DNA of 64,000 bases from contig CAIZHQ010000015.1 of the NCBI GenBank assembly GCA_903932865.1, forward strand, positions 1 to 64,000, in the 5' to 3' direction. Within the stretch, counting starts at the first letter, position 1; every line of letters begins with the position of its first letter. Below, one piece after another: positions 25,287-35,436 of this stretch. This stretch comes from an uncultured Burkholderiales bacterium (GTDB lineage Bacteria > Pseudomonadota > Gammaproteobacteria > Burkholderiales > Burkholderiaceae_C). The notes below the pieces were generated by a model, which did not search any database, was not told the origin of the DNA, and saw only the letters and a program-made list of their open reading frames with translations. A program made the translations under genes and the position numbers.

Positions 25287-26723
25287 ATGAGCGATTCAGA
25301 CATTTCCTTATCCCAAGCCCACGCCGACGAACCCAGCCACTCCAGCGCCGACCTGCCCGAGGGTTGGCTGCGTGTGGGCTCCCTGGACATGGATGCCCAA
25401 GGCATCGCCCGCCGACCTGACGGCAAAGTGGTGTTCATCGAGGGCGCTTTGCCTTTCGAGCAGGTGTCGGTCAACGTGCACCGCAAAAAGAACAACTGGG
25501 AGCAGGGCACCGTCACCCAAACTCACCACGAGTCTTCCCAACGTGTGCGGCCTGGCTGCCCGCATTTCGGCTTGCATGCAGGGGCCTGTGGCGGCTGCAA
25601 GATGCAGCACTTGGAGGCTTCGGCCCAAGTGGCCATCAAGCAAAGGGTGCTGGAGGACAACCTGTGGCACCTGGGCAAAGTCAAAGCCGAAACCATGCTG
25701 CGCCCCATCGAGGGGCCGACTTGGGGCTACCGCTACCGTGCCCGTCTTTCGGTGCGTTACGTGATCAAAAAAGGCGAAGTGCTGATCGGTTTTCATGAAC
25801 GCAAGAGTCGATACATTGCCGACATGAAAGCGTGTCCGGTTTTGCCGCCCCATGTCAGCCGCATGCTGCTGCCTTTGCGTGCGCTGATTGGCCAGATGGA
25901 CGCCCGTGAGACCTTGCCTCAGTTGGAGCTGGCCTGTGGCGACGAGGTCACGGCCTTGGTGCTGCGCCACCTCGAGCCCTTGAGCGAGGGCGACAAGGTC
26001 TTGCTGCGCGCTTTTGCGGCCGAGCACCAAGTGCAGTGGTGGCTGCAGCCCAAAGGCCCGGACACGGTGCAGTTGCTGGAGGAAGGCGGGGCGCAGTTGA
26101 GTTATGGCTTGCCCGACTTTGGCATCACCATGCCCTTCAGGCCCACCGACTTCACGCAGGTCAACCCCTTCATCAACCGCGTATTGGTGGCCCGTGCGCT
26201 GCGCCTGCTGCAAGCGCAAAAGACCGAACGGGTGATCGATTGGTTTTGCGGTTTGGGCAACTTCACTTTGCCGCTCGCGACGCAAGCGGCTCAGGTGCTG
26301 GGCATTGAAGGGGCCGAGACCCTGGTTGCGCGTTCACGCGACAATTACGCCCGCAACCAGGCCACACGGCCCGAGGGGCAGTCCTTGGCCCCCACGCAAT
26401 TTGTGGCGCGCAATTTGTTCGAGATGACGCCCGAGATGCTGGTGGCCGATGGCACCGCCAACAAATGGCTGGTAGATCCTCCCCGCGAGGGTGCCTTTTC
26501 CCTGAGCAAGGCGCTGGCCGAGCTGAATGAAAACCAGGATTTGCGCCAGGGCTGGACACCCCCGCAGCGCATTGTTTACGTCAGTTGTAACCCCGCAACA
26601 CTGGCTCGGGATGCCGGCATTCTGGTGCACCGTGCGGGCTACCGCTGCGTGAGTGCGGGCGTGATCAACATGTTCGCGCACACGGCACATGTGGAGAGCA
26701 TGGCGGTGTTCGAGTTGGCCTGA
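25287..26723 (+). CDS. rlmD: 23S rRNA (uracil-1939-C5)-methyltransferase RlmD
   Basis: 478 residues: TRAM domain ([16 protein letters not shown]), iron-sulfur Cys set ([15 protein letters not shown], Cys91/101/104 and a later ACPVLPP Cys), the RumA-type SAM domain ([14 protein letters not shown]), FTQVNPFIN, and the catalytic Cys434 in [12 protein letters not shown]. It methylates U1939 of 23S rRNA using SAM. A bidirectional terminator follows. In many relatives rpoS sits between nlpD and this gene; here it does not. Confidence 0.95.
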   Translation: MSDSDISLSQAHADEPSHSSADLPEGWLRVGSLDMDAQGIARRPDGKVVFIEGALPFEQVSVNVHRKKNNWEQGTVTQTHHESSQRVRPGCPHFGLHAGACGGCKMQHLEASAQVAIKQRVLEDNLWHLGKVKAETMLRPIEGPTWGYRYRARLSVRYVIKKGEVLIGFHERKSRYIADMKACPVLPPHVSRMLLPLRALIGQMDARETLPQLELACGDEVTALVLRHLEPLSEGDKVLLRAFAAEHQVQWWLQPKGPDTVQLLEEGGAQLSYGLPDFGITMPFRPTDFTQVNPFINRVLVARALRLLQAQKTERVIDWFCGLGNFTLPLATQAAQVLGIEGAETLVARSRDNYARNQATRPEGQSLAPTQFVARNLFEMTPEMLVADGTANKWLVDPPREGAFSLSKALAELNENQDLRQGWTPPQRIVYVSCNPATLARDAGILVHRAGYRCVSAGVINMFAHTAHVESMAVFELA

Positions 26724-26770
26724 TCAGACCACTCCGAAGACGTACCCATCGCCCCGACCCCCCAAAAAGA

Positions 26771-26794
26771 AAGGCTCCCGAAGGAGCCTTTTTT
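26771..26794. terminator. Bidirectional rho-independent terminator
   Basis: AAGGCTCC-CGAA-GGAGCCTT followed by TTTT and preceded by AAAAAG; serves the convergent rlmD and Bax1-like genes. Confidence 0.9.
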
Positions 26795-26814
26795 GACAGG
26801 GACCGCGCAATCGG

Positions 26815-27507
26815 TCAGTCGCGCTCGCCGCCCATGATGCCCAGCAGGGCCAACAGGCTTTGGAAGATGTTGAACACGCTCAGGTACAGGGCCAAAGTGG
26901 CGCTGATGTAGTTGGTCTCGCCGCCATCCAAGATGCGCTTGAGGTCGTAGAGCAAGAAGGCGCTGAAAATGCCAATGGCCAAAGTCGAGAGGACCAGCAT
27001 GCCGGCGGTGGAGCCCACAAACACGTTGATGATGCCGCCCACCATCAGGACCATCGCCCCGACGAACAGCCATTTGCCCATGCCGGACAGATCGCGCTTG
27101 ATGACGCTGGCCAAGCTGGCCATGACGAAGAACACACCGGCGGTGCCCGCAAAAGCGGTCATCACCAAGTCTGCGCCGTTCTTGAAGCCCAGCACCATGG
27201 CAATCATGCGCGAGAGCATCAGGCCCATGAAGAAGGTGAAAGCCAGCAAAACAGGCACACCAGCTGCCGAGTTCTTGGTTTTCTCGATGGCGTACATGAA
27301 ACCGAAGGCGCCACCCAGGAAAACAATCAGGCCCATAAAGCCTGTCAAGGATTGGGTGATGCCTGTGCTCACGCCTACCCAAGCGCCCAGCACGGTGGGC
27401 AGCATGCTCAGGGCGAGCAACCAGTAGGTGTTGCGCAGAACGCGGTTGCGGGCCGCCAGGTCCACGTGGCCCCAGTCGGCAGAATTGAGGGTGCGTAAGT
27501 CGCTCAT
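26815..27507 (-). CDS. Bax1-inhibitor-family membrane protein (YccA/YbhL-like)
   Basis: Start at ATG 27507 (MSDLRTLNSADW) with an AAGGAGAT site upstream; 230 residues with seven predicted membrane helices (e.g. YWLLALSMLPTVLGAW, FLGGAFGFMYAIE, LSTLAIGIFSAFLLYDLKRI). Family members YccA/BsYetJ interact with FtsH or leak Ca2+/H+. The conserved Asp pair of the C-terminal helices is represented by LYDLKRILDGG. Monocistronic. Confidence 0.9.
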   Translation of the reverse strand: MSDLRTLNSADWGHVDLAARNRVLRNTYWLLALSMLPTVLGAWVGVSTGITQSLTGFMGLIVFLGGAFGFMYAIEKTKNSAAGVPVLLAFTFFMGLMLSRMIAMVLGFKNGADLVMTAFAGTAGVFFVMASLASVIKRDLSGMGKWLFVGAMVLMVGGIINVFVGSTAGMLVLSTLAIGIFSAFLLYDLKRILDGGETNYISATLALYLSVFNIFQSLLALLGIMGGERD

Positions 27508-27703
27508 GGTGTATCTCCTTAACTCGCCTTGGATCAAGGCTGAGCGTCATTTTAAAGGCCTCGCTCTGCAAGGTCGATGGTTGTCAGGATTTCCGTCAGG
27601 CTATGGGGTTATCCGGGTGATTCAGTTTTGCATTGGGGTGTGCAATAGAGGGGTCAGTGCCCGTGTATGCTTGATGTTTTTAACCCGAGCCCATTTAATC
27701 CAC

Positions 27704-28111
27704 ATGAAAACACAAGCCACTTTGGAACTTTCCGATGTGAAAGCCATCTCCGCTGCGGCCGAAGCCGAAGCCCTGAAGAACAACTGGGCTGTGAGCATCG
27801 CCATCGTCGATGTTGGCGGCCATCTGCTGCATTTTGCCCGTTTGGACGGTGCGCCACCAATCTCATCCCACATCGCACCCTCCAAAGCCCACACGGCCGC
27901 ACTGGGTCGCCGTGAATCCAAAATCTACGAAGACGTCATCAACGGTGGCCGCACGTCCTTCTTGTCGGCCCCGACCATTCAGGGGATGCTCGAGGGCGGT
28001 GTTCCGATCATGAAGGACGGCTTTTGCTTGGGTGCAGTGGGTGTCAGCGGCGTCAAGTCGACCGAAGACGCGCAGATTGCCAAAGCTGGCATCGCCGCCA
28101 TCGGTCTGTGA
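27704..28111 (+). CDS. GlcG/HbpS-like protein (DUF336)
   Basis: Start at ATG 27704 (MKTQATLELSDVK); the frame extends further upstream but without a ribosome-binding site or conserved residues. 135 residues of the GlcG/HbpS family: NWAVSIAIVDVGGHLLHFARLDGAPPIS, split by the DGA loop, then APSKAHTAALGR and GGVPIMKDGFCLGAVGVSG. Relatives bind haem or small ligands and occur in glycolate or oxidative-stress operons. Alone here, ended by a strong terminator. Exact role unknown. Confidence 0.85.
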   Translation: MKTQATLELSDVKAISAAAEAEALKNNWAVSIAIVDVGGHLLHFARLDGAPPISSHIAPSKAHTAALGRRESKIYEDVINGGRTSFLSAPTIQGMLEGGVPIMKDGFCLGAVGVSGVKSTEDAQIAKAGIAAIGL

Positions 28112-28156
28112 TCTCACCCGCTTCCGTGGTTGCCTGGCAGCCACGGGCACGCAAAA

Positions 28157-28184
28157 AAGCCCGCTGAATTGAGCGGGCTTTTTT
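28157..28184. terminator. Bidirectional rho-independent terminator
   Basis: AAGCCCGCT-GAATTG-AGCGGGCTT with TTTT on the plus side and AAAA on the other; lies between the DUF336 gene and the convergent ilvD. Confidence 0.92.
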
Positions 28185-28214
28185 GTGGGACGCTGCCAGA
28201 ACAGCGCAGCACGA

Positions 28215-29915
28215 TCAATACAGGTCGAGCACCGCACCTTTGCTGGCACTTGAAGCGTTGAATGCGAATTTGGCCTGCACGCCACGGGTGTAGCGCGGCG
28301 CAGGTGCTTTCCAGCCTTCGCGGCGTTTGGCCAGCTCGGCTTCGGGCACGTTGAGCTCCAGAACCAGCTTGTGCGCGTCAATGGTGATGCTGTCGCCTTC
28401 ATGCACAAAGGCGATGTTGCCGCCGGCTGCCGCTTCGGGGGCGACGTGGCCCACCACCATGCCCCAGGTACCACCGGAGAAACGGCCGTCCGTGATCAGG
28501 CCCACGCTTTCGCCCAGACCGGCGCCAATCAGCGCACCCGTGGGGGCCAACATTTCGGGCATGCCAGGGCCACCTTTGGGGCCAAGGTAACGCAAGACCA
28601 TCACGTCACCGGCCTTGATCTTGCCCGCCAAAATGGCTTCGAGCGCAGATTGCTCGTCGTCGAACACGCGGGCTGGGCCGGTGATGACCGGGTTTTTCAG
28701 ACCGGTGATCTTGGCCACAGCGCCTTCGGGCGACAGGTTGCCCTTCAAGATGGCCAGGTGGCCTTGCTTGTACATGGCGTTGTCGATGGTGTGGATCACG
28801 CTTTGCTCGGGCGGGGCGTCGGGCACATCCTTGAGCACCTCAGCAATGGTTTGGCCCGTGATGGTGATGCAGTCACCGTGCAGCAAACCGGCGTTGAGCA
28901 AAATCTTCATGACTTGCGGAATGCCGCCGGCCACATGCAGGTCAACGGCCAAAGCTTTGCCGCTGGGCTTGAGGTCGCACAACACGGGGGTGCGCTGGCG
29001 GATGCGTTCAAAGTCGTCGATGGTCCACTCCACGCCTGCGCAATGCGCAATGGCCAAAAAGTGCAACACCGCATTGGTGGAACCCCCGGTGGCCATGATC
29101 ACGGCCACGGCGTTTTCAATGGCCTTGCGGGTCACGATGTCGCGCGGCTTGATGCCTTTGCGGATGGCTTCCACCAAAACGCGGGCAGACTCTTTGGCCG
29201 ATTCGACTTTTTCGTCGTGCACGTTGGCCATGGTGGAGGAGTAGGGCAAAGAGATGCCCAGCGCCTCGAAAGCCGAAGACATGGTGTTGGCGGTGTACAT
29301 GCCACCGCAAGAACCGGTGCCGGGGATGGCGCGTTTTTCGATTTCGAGCAGGTCTTCGTCGCTCAACTTGCCTGCGGCGTTCTCGCCCACGGCTTCAAAA
29401 ACGCTCACGATGTTCAGGTCCTTGTTTTGGTAGCGGCCCGGCAAAATGGTGCCGCCGTACACGTAAATGGCCGGGACGTTGGCGCGCAGCATGCCCATCA
29501 GGCCACCGGGCATGTTCTTGTCGCAACCGCCCACCACCAACACGCCGTCCATCCACTGGCCTTGCACGCAGGTTTCCACACAGTCGGCGATCACCTCGCG
29601 GGACACGAGCGAGTACTTCATGCCTTCGGTGCCCATGGCCATGCCGTCCGAAATGGTGGGGGTGCCGAATACTTGGGCGTTGCCGCCGGCGGCTTCGATG
29701 CCCTCGATCGCGGCATCGGCCAACTTTTGCAGACCGCTGTTGCAGGGGGTGATGGTGCTGTGACCGTTGGCCACGCCCACCATGGGTTTGACGAAATCGC
29801 TCTGCTCATAGCCCATGGCGTAGTACATCGAACGGTTGGGCGCGCGGGATTTGCCCTCGGTGATGTTGGCGCTGCGGCTGTTGACGGGGGTGATCGGAAT
29901 GATTTTGTCGCTCAT
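28215..29915 (-). CDS. ilvD: Dihydroxy-acid dehydratase
   Basis: Start at ATG 29915 ([10 protein letters not shown]); the frame runs further upstream into the lgt region and is not used. 566 residues. Iron-sulfur Cys in [12 protein letters not shown] and [14 protein letters not shown], plus [19 protein letters not shown] at the C-terminus, identify the IlvD/EDD family, IlvD type. It dehydrates 2,3-dihydroxy-isovalerate and -methylvalerate in valine/isoleucine synthesis. Divergent from lgt with a 103-base shared promoter gap. Confidence 0.96.
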   Translation of the reverse strand: MSDKIIPITPVNSRSANITEGKSRAPNRSMYYAMGYEQSDFVKPMVGVANGHSTITPCNSGLQKLADAAIEGIEAAGGNAQVFGTPTISDGMAMGTEGMKYSLVSREVIADCVETCVQGQWMDGVLVVGGCDKNMPGGLMGMLRANVPAIYVYGGTILPGRYQNKDLNIVSVFEAVGENAAGKLSDEDLLEIEKRAIPGTGSCGGMYTANTMSSAFEALGISLPYSSTMANVHDEKVESAKESARVLVEAIRKGIKPRDIVTRKAIENAVAVIMATGGSTNAVLHFLAIAHCAGVEWTIDDFERIRQRTPVLCDLKPSGKALAVDLHVAGGIPQVMKILLNAGLLHGDCITITGQTIAEVLKDVPDAPPEQSVIHTIDNAMYKQGHLAILKGNLSPEGAVAKITGLKNPVITGPARVFDDEQSALEAILAGKIKAGDVMVLRYLGPKGGPGMPEMLAPTGALIGAGLGESVGLITDGRFSGGTWGMVVGHVAPEAAAGGNIAFVHEGDSITIDAHKLVLELNVPEAELAKRREGWKAPAPRYTRGVQAKFAFNASSASKGAVLDLY

Positions 29916-30018
29916 GGTGGTGTCTCGGTAGAAGCCCAAAAGAAGGTCGCCACATTCTAACGGGCGCTTATGGGGCCTTTGTGTCCAGTGCGCAGCATCT
30001 CCGGTGCACAATCCGGGC

Positions 30019-30816
30019 ATGCTGATCCATCCTCAAATTGACCCCGTCGCCCTGCAATTGGGGCCCTTGGCCATCCATTGGTATGGCCTGACTTATTTGG
30101 CCGCCTTTGGCTTGTTTTTCTGGCTGGGTACTCGGCGTTTGGCGCATTTGCCCTTCAAAAACCTGCCGCAATGGCAAAAGCGCGACATCGAAGACATTTT
30201 GTTTCTCGGGGTTTTGGGGGTGATTTTGGGCGGGCGCATCGGTTACTGTCTGTTTTACAAACCCGCTTACTACTTGGCCAACCCAATGGAAATCTTGGCG
30301 ATTTGGCAAGGTGGCATGAGTTTTCATGGCGGCTTGTTGGGGGTGATGCTGGCCATGGTCTGGTTTGCCCGAACCCGCCAGCGCCCGTTTTTGCAGGTCA
30401 TGGATTTCGTGGCGCCTTGCGTGCCCACCGGGCTGGCAGCAGGGCGCATTGGTAACTTCATGAACGGCGAGTTGTGGGGCCGCGTGGCGGATCCCTCGCT
30501 CCCTTGGGGCATGGTGTTTCGTGGTGCGGGTGATTTGCCGCGCCACCCCTCGCAGCTGTACCAAATTGCCCTGGAAGGTTTGCTGCTGTTTGTGTTGCTG
30601 TGGTGGTTTGCCCGCAAAGACCGCCCGACAGGCCAGGTGTCAGGGGCCTTTTTGCTGGGCTACGGCTTTTTCCGTTTCGTGGCCGAGTTTTTCCGTGAAC
30701 CCGACGCGCACTTGGGGCTTTTGAGCCTGGGCATGAGCATGGGGCAGTGGCTCTGTGTGCCGATGATGCTGGGCGGCGTGGTGTTGTGGGTCATGGCGGC
30801 GCAAAAGAAATTTTGA
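30019..30816 (+). CDS. lgt: Prolipoprotein diacylglyceryl transferase
   Basis: 265 residues from ATG 30019 ([12 protein letters not shown]). Multi-spanning inner-membrane protein with the Lgt signature [14 protein letters not shown] near residue 140, HGGLLGV and the conserved HPSQLYQ. It transfers diacylglycerol from phosphatidylglycerol to the lipobox Cys of prelipoproteins, such as the NlpD-like and lipase-like proteins encoded nearby. Confidence 0.97.
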   Translation: MLIHPQIDPVALQLGPLAIHWYGLTYLAAFGLFFWLGTRRLAHLPFKNLPQWQKRDIEDILFLGVLGVILGGRIGYCLFYKPAYYLANPMEILAIWQGGMSFHGGLLGVMLAMVWFARTRQRPFLQVMDFVAPCVPTGLAAGRIGNFMNGELWGRVADPSLPWGMVFRGAGDLPRHPSQLYQIALEGLLLFVLLWWFARKDRPTGQVSGAFLLGYGFFRFVAEFFREPDAHLGLLSLGMSMGQWLCVPMMLGGVVLWVMAAQKKF

Positions 30817-30900
30817 TGTTCCTTGGCCATTGACACAATCGGGTCAAACAGTTAACAGAAAATCACCCGTATTTTTTTCTAAGCTTAAGGGATCAGGCGC

Positions 30901-32283
30901 ATGACTTTGCCACGCAGACATTTCTGGCTTTTTGCCTTTTGCACCCTGTTGCTCGGTGCCTGCTCGGGCACGCTGCCCACCAGCGAGGCTCCCCGGCCAC
31001 CGGTGGTGTTTGTGCATGGCAATGGCGACACGGCCGCCTTGTGGCAGAGCACGTTATGGCGTTTTGAATCCAATGGTTGGCCGCGTGATCGATTGCATGC
31101 CATCGATGTGCCTTATCCCTTGGCGCGAGACGCCGACAACAGGCCCCAAGCGGGCCGCACTTCCACCGCCGAGCACATGGCCTTTTTGCGTGAAGAAGTG
31201 CAAGCGGTTTTGAAGCGCACGGGCGCTTCGCAAGTGGTCTTGGTGGGCAATTCGCGGGGTGGCAATGCGATTCGGAATTTCATCTGCAATGGCGGTGGTC
31301 AGGATTTGGTCAGCCATGCGGTGCTCGGCGGCACGCCCAACCATGGGGTTCAGGCCATTCCTGGTGTCAACGAGGCCAATGAATTTTCCGGTACCGGGCC
31401 TTTTCTGAGCCAGCTCAATGCGCCCAAAAATGCGCAAGGCCATGAGGTGTGCGGACAGGTCAAATGGATGACCATCCGATCGGACAACAACGACAAATTC
31501 GCTCAGCCTGATGGCCTTTGGATTGGCATGAAAGGCAGGCCAACCAACGTGACTTTTGCAGGCCCTGAGCTCAAGGGGGCAACCAATGTGGTGATTCCCC
31601 GCATTGACCACCGAGAAACCTCTTACTCAGCGGCGGCTTTCGAGGCCACTTACCGTTTCATCACCGGACAAGCGCCCCAAGTGGACATCCGATCTGAAAC
31701 TGGGGTGGTGCTGAACGGCAAATTGGTCGGCTTGGGCTTGAACCCGCAGGACCCGAAAAGCGGCAACTTTGTGAATAATTTGCCACTGGCTGGCGCAGGC
31801 CTTGAGGTTTATGAGATCGACCCAGCGACAGGGCAGCGCAAAGGTGCTGCGGTGCATCAAAAAACGGTGGGAGTCGACGGGCTTTGGGGGCCTTTCAAAG
31901 GCACATCACAAGCAGCCTATGAGTTTGTCATCACGGCCAAAGGCTATGCCACGACACACATTTACCGCAGCCCATTCCCGCTCTCGAGCGACATCGTTCA
32001 CATGAAGCCCGAGCGCGTGGCCGAGGCCGACCGTTCGGCTGCGGCACTGGTCAGTTTTGTCCGGCCCCGTGGCTACTTTGACCCGCCGCGTGACAGCATG
32101 CGCCTGGACGGCAATACGAGCTTGCCGGGTGTACCCCCCGGCGCGGGCGTGGCCAGTTCCAAGCTGCGGCTGGATGACAAAATCCAGCGCACTGTGGCCG
32201 CTGAATTCAACGGTGAGCGCTTGGTGGGCTTGACCTGGCCCCTTGCCGAGGGCCACACCACGGTGCTGGAATTGACTTATTGA
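30901..32283 (+). CDS. Lipase-like alpha/beta-hydrolase lipoprotein
   Basis: 460 residues with lipoprotein signal (FWLFAFCTLLLGAC, Cys ~20). Alpha/beta-hydrolase core: PPVVFVHGNGDTAALW, then nucleophile Ser in VGNSRGGNAIRNF, a probable Asp in TIRSDNNDKF and His in RIDHRETSYS. A C-terminal beta-rich half (from ~260) begins VDIRSETGVVLNGK and may be a carbohydrate- or lipid-contacting domain. Extracellular or outer-membrane esterase/lipase is likely; the substrate is not deducible. Its 3' end overlaps the convergent regulator gene by 7 bases. Confidence 0.82.
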   Translation: MTLPRRHFWLFAFCTLLLGACSGTLPTSEAPRPPVVFVHGNGDTAALWQSTLWRFESNGWPRDRLHAIDVPYPLARDADNRPQAGRTSTAEHMAFLREEVQAVLKRTGASQVVLVGNSRGGNAIRNFICNGGGQDLVSHAVLGGTPNHGVQAIPGVNEANEFSGTGPFLSQLNAPKNAQGHEVCGQVKWMTIRSDNNDKFAQPDGLWIGMKGRPTNVTFAGPELKGATNVVIPRIDHRETSYSAAAFEATYRFITGQAPQVDIRSETGVVLNGKLVGLGLNPQDPKSGNFVNNLPLAGAGLEVYEIDPATGQRKGAAVHQKTVGVDGLWGPFKGTSQAAYEFVITAKGYATTHIYRSPFPLSSDIVHMKPERVAEADRSAAALVSFVRPRGYFDPPRDSMRLDGNTSLPGVPPGAGVASSKLRLDDKIQRTVAAEFNGERLVGLTWPLAEGHTTVLELTY

Positions 32284-33278
32284 ACCTTGCCCAGTGTGGG
32301 TGTGGATTTTTTGCGGCTCTCCAAGACATCCAAGGTGGCAGAAGGCAGTTCGCCGAACAGCTTTTTGTAATCCTGCGCAAATTGGCTCAAATGCCAAAAA
32401 CCCCAATGCGAGGCAATGTCCTGGATGGTGACGCCGGGCGCGGCCTGGCGAAGGGCGCGGCGCACGCTGTTCAGGCGCAGTGAGCGCAGGTACTTGATGG
32501 GCGTGGTGCCCAGCACGTCCTGAAAGCAGTAATTGAGCTTGCGACGGCTTGTGCCCACGCGGCTGCACACCTCCAGAATCGACAGCGGCTCGTCGGCGTG
32601 GCTCAACATCAACTCGCAGGCGCGGTCCACCAGTTTTTTGCGCCGCTCCAGGTTGGGCAACTCGGAGGTGTCGACCTGCGCGGGCAGGGCTTCGATCCAT
32701 TCCATCAAGATTTCATCGCGCAGTTGGCGCAGGGCCTGCGGGTCGTGGTGGCGGTTTGCCAAGGCACTGGCTTGGTCCAACACAGTGAGTTGCAGATCAC
32801 GCAGGTTTTGTGCCTTGACGTCGGTGGTTTGCAGCACCAGCTGCTTTTCAAGCCAATGGGCCAGGGGCTTTTGGTACATGCGCTCCCACAGCGGGTTGAG
32901 CAGGTTGCGGTTGACCACCACGGCGATCAAGGTGAAGTGGGGCGGGGTGGTCAGGTCGACCTCGTCGCCCTTGCCACACATGATGGCGTGGGCGGGCACA
33001 CGCTGGCCGTTGAAAAACAAATCTGGCGAGTCCTGCAGCGCCATGGCAAAACCATAGACGCTGTCATCAAGCCGCCCGCGCTGACGCAAGGCGATGTTGG
33101 TGTCTTCACGCAGTAAGGTCACCTCGGGCAGCTGGACTTGGTGAATGCGCCCCTTGAATTGGCCGGGTGAGAGCTGCTCGTATTGCAGCGCCCAGCCCTG
33201 CTGGGCCAGGGCGTGCTGGTCCATGTCCTGGGTGTCCAGCACCTGGACCCAGGGCGAATCGGGGTCGGGGGAGCTCAT
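32277..33278 (-). CDS. AraC-family regulator, EutR-like
   Basis: I place the start at ATG 33278 (MSSPDPDSPW), since residues conserved in the family begin there; 333 residues. The N-terminal ~200 residues are the EutR/FeaR-like sensor half (LSPGQFKGRI, PEVTLLREDTN), the C-terminal AraC domain has two helix-turn-helix motifs (LSILEVCSRVGTSRRKLNYCF, IQDIASHWGFWHLSQFAQDYK). It diverges from the amine-catabolism operon starting at 33434, leaving a 155-base intergenic region, and most likely activates that operon in response to its substrate. Confidence 0.88.
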   Translation of the reverse strand: MSSPDPDSPWVQVLDTQDMDQHALAQQGWALQYEQLSPGQFKGRIHQVQLPEVTLLREDTNIALRQRGRLDDSVYGFAMALQDSPDLFFNGQRVPAHAIMCGKGDEVDLTTPPHFTLIAVVVNRNLLNPLWERMYQKPLAHWLEKQLVLQTTDVKAQNLRDLQLTVLDQASALANRHHDPQALRQLRDEILMEWIEALPAQVDTSELPNLERRKKLVDRACELMLSHADEPLSILEVCSRVGTSRRKLNYCFQDVLGTTPIKYLRSLRLNSVRRALRQAAPGVTIQDIASHWGFWHLSQFAQDYKKLFGELPSATLDVLESRKKSTPTLGKVQ

Positions 33279-33433
33279 CAGTGGCAGAAAATGCGAGACA
33301 AATGCATGCCCCTGAGTTTGCCCGTTTCCGCGGCACAGGCTTTTTCGTGGAAACCCGGGGTCCTCGATGCCCAAACTTGATAGCGCTGCAGACGCCTTTT
33401 GCATAGCATGGACCTCTGCTTGAAAGAGACCTG

Positions 33434-34162
33434 ATGACACGACGCATTGCCGTTTTGCTGACCAACGACGACACCTCGGCGTTTGCCGCGAAATTTCCGA
33501 ATGATGGCCAAAAGGTGGTGCATCTGCTCCAACCCCTGCGCCCCGAATGGACTTATGAGGTGGTACCGGTCAAGGAAGGAGTGCTGCCTGCCAGTCCAGA
33601 GGCCTTTGACGGCTACGTCATCACCGGCAGTCCGGCCTCGGTCAACGACGACAGCCTTCATTGGGTGGGGCAGTTGCTGGATTTCATCCGAGCCGTGCAT
33701 GCCGCTCGCAAGCCGCTGATTGGCCTGTGCTTTGGCCACCAGGCGGTGGCCAGGGCGCTGGGCGGGCAGGTGGCGCGCAACGCCGCAGGCTGGGGTCTGG
33801 GCACCGCCCCCACAAACTGGCATGTCAAGCGCCCCTGGATGACCCCACCGCAAACCACCACCACCTTGATGGCCGCCCACAACGAACAGGTCACCCGCAT
33901 GCCTGAAGGCGCCGTGTGTTTGGGCGGCAGCGATTTTTGCCCCATCGGCTCGATGCAGATCGGCCAGCACATCTGGACTACTCAGTTTCACCCCGAAATG
34001 CCACGGGTGTTCATGCAGGCTTTGCTGGGCTATCTGGCCGACAAGCTCGACCCCGCCACCATGGCCCGTGCCCACATCAGCCTGAACAACGCCGCCGATG
34101 TGCCCTTGTTTGGGCAATGGATGGTGCAGTTTTTTGAACACGCAAGGATCACCAACCCATGA
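33434..34162 (+). CDS. Class I glutamine amidotransferase (gamma-glutamyl hydrolase-like)
   Basis: 242 residues with a single GATase-1 domain: oxyanion loop ITGSPASVND, nucleophile Cys99 in IGLCFGHQAVARAL, and catalytic His186/Glu188 in TTQFHPEM. No synthase domain is fused. In the Puu and aniline (TdnT) pathways such proteins cleave gamma-glutamyl amides, releasing glutamate. First gene of the operon; its TGA overlaps the P450 ATG. With the glutamine-synthetase-like gene two positions on, it makes a ligase/hydrolase pair. Confidence 0.85.
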   Translation: MTRRIAVLLTNDDTSAFAAKFPNDGQKVVHLLQPLRPEWTYEVVPVKEGVLPASPEAFDGYVITGSPASVNDDSLHWVGQLLDFIRAVHAARKPLIGLCFGHQAVARALGGQVARNAAGWGLGTAPTNWHVKRPWMTPPQTTTTLMAAHNEQVTRMPEGAVCLGGSDFCPIGSMQIGQHIWTTQFHPEMPRVFMQALLGYLADKLDPATMARAHISLNNAADVPLFGQWMVQFFEHARITNP

Positions 34163-35424
34163 CCGTCTGGAACCCCACCGACGATGGCCACGCCGATTTG
34201 GCGGACCACGACAGCTATGTGAACGGCGCGCCGCACAAAACCTTCAAGCGCCTGCGTGATGAAGACCCCATGGCCTGGTGCGATTGGGCGGATGGCAAGG
34301 GTTTTTGGTCGGTCACGCGGCATGCCGATATCTTGGAGCTCAACCGCAACCACCAGCGCCTGTCTTCGGCCCAAGGCATCCGCATGGAAGACCAGTCGCA
34401 TGAGGAGTACATGGCGCGGCGCACCTTTCAAGAAACCGACCCTCCTGAACACACCCGCACCCGCATGCTGGTGGCCAAGGCTTTTTCCAAGCCCATGATG
34501 GCCTTGTACGAAGACCAGATCCGCGAGCTGTGCGAGAGCATCCTTGACCAGGCCCTCGGGCAAGGCGAGTTTGACGCCACGCACCAGATCGCCCGCCAGT
34601 TGCCCATGCGTATGCTCGGGCGCATCGCGGGCCTGCCCGAGGAGGACCTGGATTGGCTGGTGGACAAGGGCGACGCGCTCATGGCCAACACCGACAGCGA
34701 TTTCACCAGCCATGTGGTCGACAAGATGGACACCGAGGCCTACCGCTTCATGCCGTTTCGCTCGCCCGCCGGGGCTGACCTGTTCGACTATGCGGCCCAG
34801 ATGATGGAACGCAAGCGCGCAGCGGGCGACACCAGCGGCGTGCTGCACCTGATCACCCAGCCCGACGCCCAGGGCAATGTGATCAGCGACACCGAATTTC
34901 GCAACTTCTTTTGCCTGCTGGTGGCGGCGGGCAACGACACCACACGCTATTCGATCGCTGCCGCCTTGCACGCGCTGGCCAACCAGCCTGGCCTGATGGC
35001 CCAGCTCAAGGCGGTGCAGGGCGAGGCCGCTTGGGAGGGGGTGGCCGACGAGTTCATTCGCTGGGCCTCACCCGCCACGCACTTTCGCCGAACTGCGACC
35101 GAGGATTTCGATTACCACGGCAAGCCAGTGAAGGCGGGCGACAAGGTGCTGCTCTGGTTCATCTCGGGCAACCGGGACGAGCGGGCTTTTGACCGGCCGT
35201 TCACGGTCGATCTGAACCGGGGCGTGAACCGCCACCTGTCGTTCGGGCAGGGCGGGGCGCATGCCTGTCTGGGCATGTGGCTGGCCCGGCTCGAATTGCG
35301 CGTTTTGCTGCAGGAGCTGATCAAGCGGGTCGATCGCATCGAGCAGACCGCACCACACGCGTTTTTGCGTTCCAATTTTGTGTCGGGCATCAAGCGTTTG
35401 CCCGTGCGCATGCACCTCATCTGA
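34159..35424 (+). CDS. Cytochrome P450
   Basis: 421 residues, soluble bacterial class I type. The I-helix oxygen-activation motif is LVAAGNDTTRYSI (~254-266), the K-helix ExxR follows in FIRWASPATHFRR context, and the haem loop FGQGGAHACLG (~362-372, Cys ligand) has the extra Gly seen in CYP124/125-like families. Redox partner is probably the 2Fe-2S ferredoxin encoded two genes downstream; no reductase is in the operon. It should hydroxylate or oxidatively dealkylate the pathway substrate or its gamma-glutamyl form. Confidence 0.93.
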   Translation: MTVWNPTDDGHADLADHDSYVNGAPHKTFKRLRDEDPMAWCDWADGKGFWSVTRHADILELNRNHQRLSSAQGIRMEDQSHEEYMARRTFQETDPPEHTRTRMLVAKAFSKPMMALYEDQIRELCESILDQALGQGEFDATHQIARQLPMRMLGRIAGLPEEDLDWLVDKGDALMANTDSDFTSHVVDKMDTEAYRFMPFRSPAGADLFDYAAQMMERKRAAGDTSGVLHLITQPDAQGNVISDTEFRNFFCLLVAAGNDTTRYSIAAALHALANQPGLMAQLKAVQGEAAWEGVADEFIRWASPATHFRRTATEDFDYHGKPVKAGDKVLLWFISGNRDERAFDRPFTVDLNRGVNRHLSFGQGGAHACLGMWLARLELRVLLQELIKRVDRIEQTAPHAFLRSNFVSGIKRLPVRMHLI

Positions 35425-35436
35425 AAGGAAAAAACC

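Noticed and set aside
24323..26285. Long antisense frames over nlpD and rlmD
   Set aside because: Complement of well-supported genes with typical GC-shadow composition.
27428..27703. Upstream extension of the DUF336 gene
   Set aside because: No conserved residues, and it crosses the divergent Bax1-like promoter.
28371..29960. 529-codon frame antisense to ilvD
   Set aside because: Long antisense frame of a GC-rich gene; His/Gly/Ala-rich composition and no motif. ilvD is unquestionable.
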